Below are positions 6,496-10,304 of a DNA stretch of 10,304 nucleotides, piece after piece. Below the pieces are notes generated by a model that searched no databases, was not told where the DNA came from, and saw nothing but the letters and a program-made list of their open reading frames with translations. A program made the position numbers and the translations under genes. Within the stretch, counting starts at the first letter, position 1. Each line of letters starts with the position of its first letter. This DNA is from an uncultured Bacilli bacterium (GTDB lineage Bacteria; Bacillota_I; Bacilli_A; RF39; UBA660). The stretch spans positions 1 to 10,304 of the forward strand of contig CANQHK010000034.1 in assembly GCA_947623645.1 (NCBI GenBank), written 5' to 3'.

Positions 6496-7390
6496 AGAAG
6501 TGCAAGTAGATAAGGAAAATATGCGGTTGGACCAATATTTGGCTGAAAAACTTGGTGTTTCTCGAAGCAAGGTTCAAAAATGGATTCAATCTGGAAATGT
6601 TTTGGTTAACGGTACTGTCCGCTCTTCTAGTTATTTGACAAAACTTCAAGATGAAATTGAAGTATCAGAAGTAGAAGAAGAGGGAATCGATCTTGTTCCA
6701 GAAGATATTCCTTTAGATATTGTTTATGAAGACGAGGACTTACTTGTCGTTAATAAAAAATCTGGAATGGTTGTGCATCCAGCAAATGGGAATTATCATG
6801 GAACTCTTGTCAATGCTCTTTTGTGGAAATTTCAGTTGAGTAAAGGAAGTTCTTCGATTCGACCAGGAATTGTTCATCGAATTGATAAAGATACAAGTGG
6901 ACTTTTGGTGGTTGCAAAAAATGATAAAACGCATGAACTTCTTAGTCAGATGATTCGAAATAAAGAAATTGAAAGAACTTATATTGCATTGGTTGATGGG
7001 GTGATTCCTCATAAGACGGGTACGATTGAAGTTCCGATTGGAAGAGATCTTGAAAATCGACAAAAGATGGCTGTTACGGATGTTCATGGAAAAGATTCGA
7101 GAACGCATTTTACTGTTTTAAAGAGATATTCTGATAAAACATTAATCGAATGTAAATTAGATACAGGAAGAACTCATCAAATTCGTGTTTCTATGAAATA
7201 TATTGGATATCCTATTTATAATGATCCGGTATATGGTAAAAGACAACATACAACAGAATTTGGACAGTTTCTTCATTCTTGGAAAATGCATTTTATTCAT
7301 CCAATTACAAAAAAAGAAATTTCTTTGGAAGCTCCTCTTCCAGAAGAGTTTATTCGTTTATTAAAAGAACTAGATGATGAAAGGAAATAG
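6491..7390 (+). CDS. rluD: RluD-type 23S rRNA pseudouridine synthase
   Basis: A 299-residue pseudouridine synthase of the RluA/RluD family, which modifies uridines in 23S rRNA (helix 69 for RluD itself). An N-terminal S4 RNA-binding domain (about 11-60: RLDQYLAEKLGVSRSKVQKWIQ) precedes the catalytic domain. The active-site motif is H129-R-I-D132-K-D-T-S-G-L-L, with D132 the nucleophile. Further family motifs are Y-E-D-E-D-L-L-V-V-N-K, E-R-T-Y-I-A-L-V-D-G, and D-T-G-R-T-H-Q-I-R (224-232). Length is typical. The GTG at 6491 overlaps the lspA stop by four bases and keeps the first beta strand of the S4 region. The GTG at 6500 would be three residues shorter with a better-placed ribosome site. 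Association with lspA is common in Firmicutes. The exact target uridine cannot be told from sequence. Confidence 0.93.
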   Translation: MIEVQVDKENMRLDQYLAEKLGVSRSKVQKWIQSGNVLVNGTVRSSSYLTKLQDEIEVSEVEEEGIDLVPEDIPLDIVYEDEDLLVVNKKSGMVVHPANGNYHGTLVNALLWKFQLSKGSSSIRPGIVHRIDKDTSGLLVVAKNDKTHELLSQMIRNKEIERTYIALVDGVIPHKTGTIEVPIGRDLENRQKMAVTDVHGKDSRTHFTVLKRYSDKTLIECKLDTGRTHQIRVSMKYIGYPIYNDPVYGKRQHTTEFGQFLHSWKMHFIHPITKKEISLEAPLPEEFIRLLKELDDERK

Positions 7391-7393
7391 ATT

Positions 7394-8524
7394 ATGGAAA
7401 CAGAGAAAGATACCATTGTAATGAAATTACTTCATTATTTTATTACCGAAAAAAATTATAATCCTGTTATATTACAGGGAGCTCAAAATGAAATTTGGCT
7501 CGAAAATGTTAAAGAAAATTATAAGATTGTTCGAATTGTTTCTCTTTATATTCATAATGATGAACAGTTGAATTTTGATCTTTATAAGGCCAAAAAAATT
7601 GGGAAAAGTATTCAAAATAAAATTTTTAGTTGGGATATGAATATTTTAAGTATTTATACAAATTTAGGAGAGAATGCTCATCTTTCTAACGGACGGAATT
7701 TTACAACGGTGAAAGTATCTTCGGATGAAGAACTTCAAAATTTAGATGTCTTAAAAGAAGATTTTCCAGATATTCGAAAGAAATTGAAATTTTCTGAACG
7801 AGGTCTTGAACTTTTCTTGAAAATTACTGAAGATATTAATCAAAAGAATCAAGTGGATGCAAAACGAGCAAATGAGGTTTTTGAAATGAAAAAGCCGTAT
7901 ATTACATATATTTTAATTGCTCTTAATATTTTTATTTATTTATTCTTTACATTCTTTGGAAAATATGATGATGTAATCAATGATTTTGCTTTGTATGGAC
8001 CGTTTGTAAGATTAGGGGAGTATTATCGGCTTCTTAGTTGTGTGTTCTTACATGCCAATATTATTCATCTTGCTTTAAACTGTTATGCTTTATATATTTT
8101 GGGACCTCAGTTAGAAAGCTATATGGGTCGATGGAAATATCTTTTAATTTATCTTTTTTCTGGAGTGATTGGAAGTCTTCTTTCCATTACGATGAATTCT
8201 AGTGTTGTATCGATTGGTGCAAGTGGTGCTATTTTTGGTGTAATGGGTGGTCTTCTATATTTTGGATATCATTATCGTTTATATCTTGGAAATGTTTTAA
8301 AAAGTCAATTAGTGCCTCTTATTATTGTTAACTTATTCTATGGATTTTTAGTTCCTGGAATTGACAATTTTGCTCATATTGGTGGATTAATCGGTGGAGT
8401 TTTAATGACAAGTCTCGTTGGTGTCAAATATAAAAGTAGTCGTTCTGAGCAAATTAATGGTGCGATTATGACGATTATATTTACTGCTTTTCTAGTATAT
8501 ATGGCAATCTTCGCTGTTCATTAA
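7394..8524 (+). CDS. Rhomboid family intramembrane serine protease
   Basis: A 376-residue protein with a soluble N-terminal domain (about 1-165, unrecognised, charged, mixed alpha/beta) followed by a rhomboid membrane domain of about seven hydrophobic segments starting near residue 169. The catalytic dyad is intact: S277 in G-A-S-G-A-I-F-G and H328 in F-A-H-I-G-G-L-I-G-G. The H-x-x-x-N motif (H225...N229, IIHLALNCYAL) and W/Y-R-L-x-S (EYYRLLS) loop are present. Rhomboids cleave transmembrane segments of substrates. The layout resembles Bacillus GluP/YqgP (soluble N domain plus seven segments) but lacks that protein's C-terminal TPR extension. AAGGA (7381-7385) sits 8 bases before the ATG, inside the end of rluD, 3 bases from its stop: same transcript. 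Substrate is unknown; the pilin-like protein and lipoprotein peptidase upstream share the membrane location. Confidence 0.93.
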   Translation: METEKDTIVMKLLHYFITEKNYNPVILQGAQNEIWLENVKENYKIVRIVSLYIHNDEQLNFDLYKAKKIGKSIQNKIFSWDMNILSIYTNLGENAHLSNGRNFTTVKVSSDEELQNLDVLKEDFPDIRKKLKFSERGLELFLKITEDINQKNQVDAKRANEVFEMKKPYITYILIALNIFIYLFFTFFGKYDDVINDFALYGPFVRLGEYYRLLSCVFLHANIIHLALNCYALYILGPQLESYMGRWKYLLIYLFSGVIGSLLSITMNSSVVSIGASGAIFGVMGGLLYFGYHYRLYLGNVLKSQLVPLIIVNLFYGFLVPGIDNFAHIGGLIGGVLMTSLVGVKYKSSRSEQINGAIMTIIFTAFLVYMAIFAVH

Positions 8525-8534
8525 TGATTCTTTG

Positions 8535-8561
8535 AAACTGCTTTACAAGAGCAGTTTTTTT
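8535..8561 (+). terminator. Intrinsic terminator after the rhomboid gene
   Basis: AAACTGCT (8535-8542) pairs with AGCAGTTT (8550-8557) around a 7-base loop TTACAAG, followed by seven T (8555-8561). It closes the transcription unit that starts near 5610. Confidence 0.85.
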
Positions 8562-8584
8562 CTATTCTTTTTTGGGGTTTCTAC

Positions 8585-8613
8585 TTTTCAAATTTTTTTC
8601 TTTACGATATAAT
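8585..8613 (+). promoter_or_regulatory. Promoter for cca
   Basis: TTTTCA (8585-8590), 17-base spacer, then a perfect TATAAT (8608-8613). No TG extension. Predicted start near 8620. Confidence 0.5.
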
Positions 8614-8645
8614 AATATTAAGGGAAAAAAATGAATTTTATGTAG

Positions 8646-8651
8646 AGGAGG
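8646..8651 (+). promoter_or_regulatory. Strong ribosome site unusually far from the cca ATG
   Basis: AGGAGG ends 16 bases before the only ATG that fits the cca frame (8668). An in-frame TAA at 8662-8664 rules out a closer upstream start in that frame. A four-codon ORF (ATG at 8631, stop TAG 8643-8645) ends immediately before the site. Confidence 0.5.
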
Positions 8652-8667
8652 ATTTTTATTTTAATCT

Positions 8668-9786
8668 ATGAATATAAAAAGAAATAAAAACAAAATGTTT
8701 GATACTTCATTACATCTTTTAAAACAGATTGAAGACCATGGGTTTTCGGCTTATATAGTGGGGGGATTTGTTCGAGATTTAGAACTTAAAATTCCAAGTA
8801 CTGATGTTGATATTACAACCAATGCTACGCCGAAAGATATTCGAGATATCTTTCAAGAAAATTGTCTTTCTCATTCAGAATATGGTTCTAGTAGAGTTGT
8901 TTTTCAAGGAATTTCCTTTGAAATTACGACTTTTCGAAGTGAAGGAAATTATCAAAATTATCGAAGACCTGAGAATTATTCCTATATTGATAGTTTAGAA
9001 GAAGATTTGAAAAGACGAGATTTTCGAATGAATACTCTTTGTATGACTTCGAAAGGAGAAGTTATTGATTTATTAGGAGCACGAAAAGATATTCAAAATC
9101 GAATGATTTATACAGTAGGGGATAGTTATCAAAAATTTAGTCAAGATGTTCTTCGAATTTTAAGAGCGATTCGATTTGCCACGGTGCTCAACTTTCGTTT
9201 GAGTGAAGATGTGAAGGAAGCAATTTTATTAAATAAGTATTTATTAAAAAATCTGTCTTATGATCGAAAGAAAAGTGAGCTCGATAAGATTTTTACAAGT
9301 AAGAATGTAACGTATGGAGTAAAACTTCTTTTAGAATTAGGACTCGATGAGGCTTTAGAAATTCCAAATCTAAAAAATATTCAACATTTTGGAGATATTT
9401 TGGGAACTTGGGCACTTTTGGATAATCAAAAATATCCTTTTACGAAAAATGAAAAAGAGATGATTCGAAAAATTCAAGAAGCTCTTACCATGGATATTCG
9501 AGATCCTTTTACTCTTTATCATTATGGACCTTATGTTATGATGGTCGTTGCTGATATTAAAAAAATTCCAAAAAAAGAAATTACGAAACTTTACAACCGT
9601 CTGCCCATTAAGAGTATTCATGATATTGCTTTAGATGGTCATGATATTATGAAACTTTTAAATATTCAGGAGGGACCTCTTATTAAAAATATTTTGAATA
9701 ATTTAGAATATAAAATTCTTTATTCTGAATTAAAAAACAATAAGCAGGACTTACAAAAATATGTTGTGAAGCATTTTCAGGCATGA
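8668..9786 (+). CDS. cca: CCA tRNA nucleotidyltransferase (class II poly(A) polymerase/CCA-adding family)
   Basis: A 372-residue enzyme that adds or repairs the 3' CCA end of tRNAs using CTP and ATP. Motifs in order: G32-G33-F-V-R35-D (nucleotidyltransferase fold), D46-V-D48 (metal-binding aspartates), F-E-I-T-T-F-R, R116-R-D-F-R-M-N122, then D160-V-L-R-I-L-R-A-I-R-F-A, corresponding to the E-D-P-L-R-x-x-R-A-x-R-F motif. The usual Glu before D160 is Gln159. The C-terminal helical tRNA-binding part is shorter than in Bacillus subtilis (397 residues), and no HD phosphohydrolase domain is apparent. The start at 8668 is the first possible one because of an in-frame TAA just before; an ATG at 8695 would remove nine Lys/Asn-rich residues. 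Whether the protein adds all of CCA or only part cannot be decided here; a full-CCA enzyme is the usual Firmicutes case. Confidence 0.93.
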   Translation: MNIKRNKNKMFDTSLHLLKQIEDHGFSAYIVGGFVRDLELKIPSTDVDITTNATPKDIRDIFQENCLSHSEYGSSRVVFQGISFEITTFRSEGNYQNYRRPENYSYIDSLEEDLKRRDFRMNTLCMTSKGEVIDLLGARKDIQNRMIYTVGDSYQKFSQDVLRILRAIRFATVLNFRLSEDVKEAILLNKYLLKNLSYDRKKSELDKIFTSKNVTYGVKLLLELGLDEALEIPNLKNIQHFGDILGTWALLDNQKYPFTKNEKEMIRKIQEALTMDIRDPFTLYHYGPYVMMVVADIKKIPKKEITKLYNRLPIKSIHDIALDGHDIMKLLNIQEGPLIKNILNNLEYKILYSELKNNKQDLQKYVVKHFQA

Positions 9787-9792
9787 TATAAT
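9764..9792 (+). promoter_or_regulatory. Promoter for the YhcG-like gene, inside the end of cca
   Basis: TTGTGA (9764-9769), 17-base spacer, TATAAT (9787-9792) with TGA directly before it making an extended -10. That TGA (9784-9786) is also the cca stop codon. Predicted start near 9799, leaving a leader of about 150 bases. Confidence 0.6.
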
Positions 9793-9871
9793 ATACTTAA
9801 AAAATTAAAGAGTTTGATTTCTATAGAATGTCTCTTATTCCCTGAATTTTATTATTCATTTTATCTTTTTC

Positions 9872-9897
9872 AGTTGTAAGAAACATCTTAGTCAACT
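9872..9897 (+). promoter_or_regulatory. Leader hairpin upstream of the YhcG-like gene
   Basis: AGTTG (9872-9876) pairs with CAACT (9893-9897) and the inner TAAGA (9877-9881) with TCTTA (9886-9890) around the loop AACA. A two-base bulge (GT) lies on the 3' side. There is no T run worth the name after it, so it is not a standard terminator. The remaining leader shows no riboswitch I recognise. Confidence 0.35.
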
Positions 9898-9947
9898 ATT
9901 TCGATTGTAAAATTATCAGTTATTCTTAAAGAGAGGGGAAGATTATT

Positions 9948-10304
9948 ATGGTAAATGAAGTTTTAAATAATCAGAAAATTTTTGAAAATTATTATGAAAA
10001 AATCAACCAGATGATTCTTCGCTCTAAAAATAATGTTGCTCGAAATATTAATCATGAAATGGTAGAATTATACTATAATATTGGACAAATTCTAAATGAA
10101 CTTATTGATCATTACCATTTAGATGCTTCTCAAAATGAAATTATAAAAGCTTTTTCTGAAAAACTGACAAATCAATTTGGACAGGGTTTTAGTGTTCCAA
10201 ATTTAAAATTAATGAAAAAATTTTATTTAACTTATAAAGGTGGTTACACACTGTGTAACCAGTTGAGTTGGAGTCATAATCGCCTTATTATGAATATAGA
10301 GGAT
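9948..10304 (+). CDS. YhcG/DUF1016 family PD-(D/E)XK nuclease-like protein, 3' partial
   Basis: The first 119 residues of a DUF1016 (YhcG) protein; the frame is open at the right edge. Visible family motifs of the N-terminal domain are the helix with Y42-Y-N-I-G-Q47, F77-G-Q-G-F-S-V-P-N-L86, a K-F-Y-L-T-Y helix, and Q105-L-S-W-S-H110 followed by N-I-E-D. The C-terminal PD-(D/E)XK nuclease domain typical of the family lies beyond the window, so its integrity is unknown. These proteins are frequent in accessory and defence-rich regions, often near restriction genes; no restriction gene is visible here. The ATG at 9948 has GAGGGG (9933-9938 region) about 9 bases upstream. A 21-base palindrome lies within codons 98-105. 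Confidence 0.85.
   Translation, partial: MVNEVLNNQKIFENYYEKINQMILRSKNNVARNINHEMVELYYNIGQILNELIDHYHLDASQNEIIKAFSEKLTNQFGQGFSVPNLKLMKKFYLTYKGGYTLCNQLSWSHNRLIMNIED
10241..10261 (+). repeat. 21-base palindrome inside the YhcG-like coding sequence
   Basis: TGGTTACACA (10241-10250), a single C, then TGTGTAACCA (10252-10261): ten-base arms with a perfect match. It encodes the G-G-Y-T-L-C-N-Q stretch just before the conserved LSWSH motif. Confidence 0.9.

Noticed and set aside
6275..6649. Minus-strand ORF of 124 codons
   Set aside because: Antisense to lspA and the start of rluD, both of which have intact family motifs; Lys/Arg/Pro-rich shadow.
6740..7108. Minus-strand ORF of 122 codons
   Set aside because: Antisense to the rluD catalytic domain; Ser/Asn/Ile-rich with no motif.
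8804..8998. Plus-strand ORF of 64 codons
   Set aside because: Out-of-frame reading within the conserved nucleotidyltransferase core of cca.
9370..9621. Minus-strand ORF of 83 codons
   Set aside because: Antisense to the C-terminal part of cca; Phe/Asn/Ile-rich with no motif.
9843..9858. TGAAT...ATTCA stem followed by T-rich sequence as a cca terminator
   Set aside because: Five A/T-rich pairs with an interrupted T tract are too weak to call.

Overview
The window is AT-rich DNA with every gene on the + strand. Strong AGGAGG-type ribosome sites, TGG for Trp, and TGA used as a real stop (lspA, cca) point to a low-GC Firmicutes/Bacilli-type bacterium with the standard code, not a code-4 Mycoplasma. 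A gut Erysipelotrichia- or RF39-like lineage is my guess; the sequence alone cannot settle it.

Left part (1-3568), accessory. The window opens inside the C-terminal tail of an Rpn/PD-(D/E)XK nuclease-like (transposase_31-type) protein made of 8-residue repeats. An extended -10 promoter follows, then an 11-codon mini-ORF whose stop overlaps an ATG just upstream of a HipA-fold kinase-like protein with no recognisable antitoxin next to it. After that come a 461-residue protein of unknown function with a possible SAP/Rho-N-like segment, and a UPF0158 protein. No terminator is evident between the last three genes, so they may form one unit.

Centre (3569-8561), housekeeping. bipA/typA has its own promoter and a terminator that includes its stop codon. 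Directly after it, a new promoter drives a compact unit: a prepilin-like protein, lspA (13-nt overlap), rluD (4-nt overlap) and a rhomboid protease (3-nt gap), closed by a clear intrinsic terminator. The unit combines a secreted pilin-like protein, two membrane proteases or peptidases and an rRNA pseudouridine synthase.

Right part (8562-10304). cca (tRNA nucleotidyltransferase) has a promoter and an oddly distant ribosome site. A promoter overlapping the cca stop precedes a roughly 150-nt leader with a hairpin and the start of a YhcG/DUF1016 nuclease gene cut by the window end. That gene carries a 21-nt near-perfect palindrome inside its coding sequence.

I see no rRNA, tRNA, CRISPR array or complete insertion sequence. 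No stretch longer than 300 bases lacks a gene. The best candidates for something undescribed are the HipA-like/unknown/UPF0158 block with its leader mini-ORF and the palindrome inside the YhcG gene.
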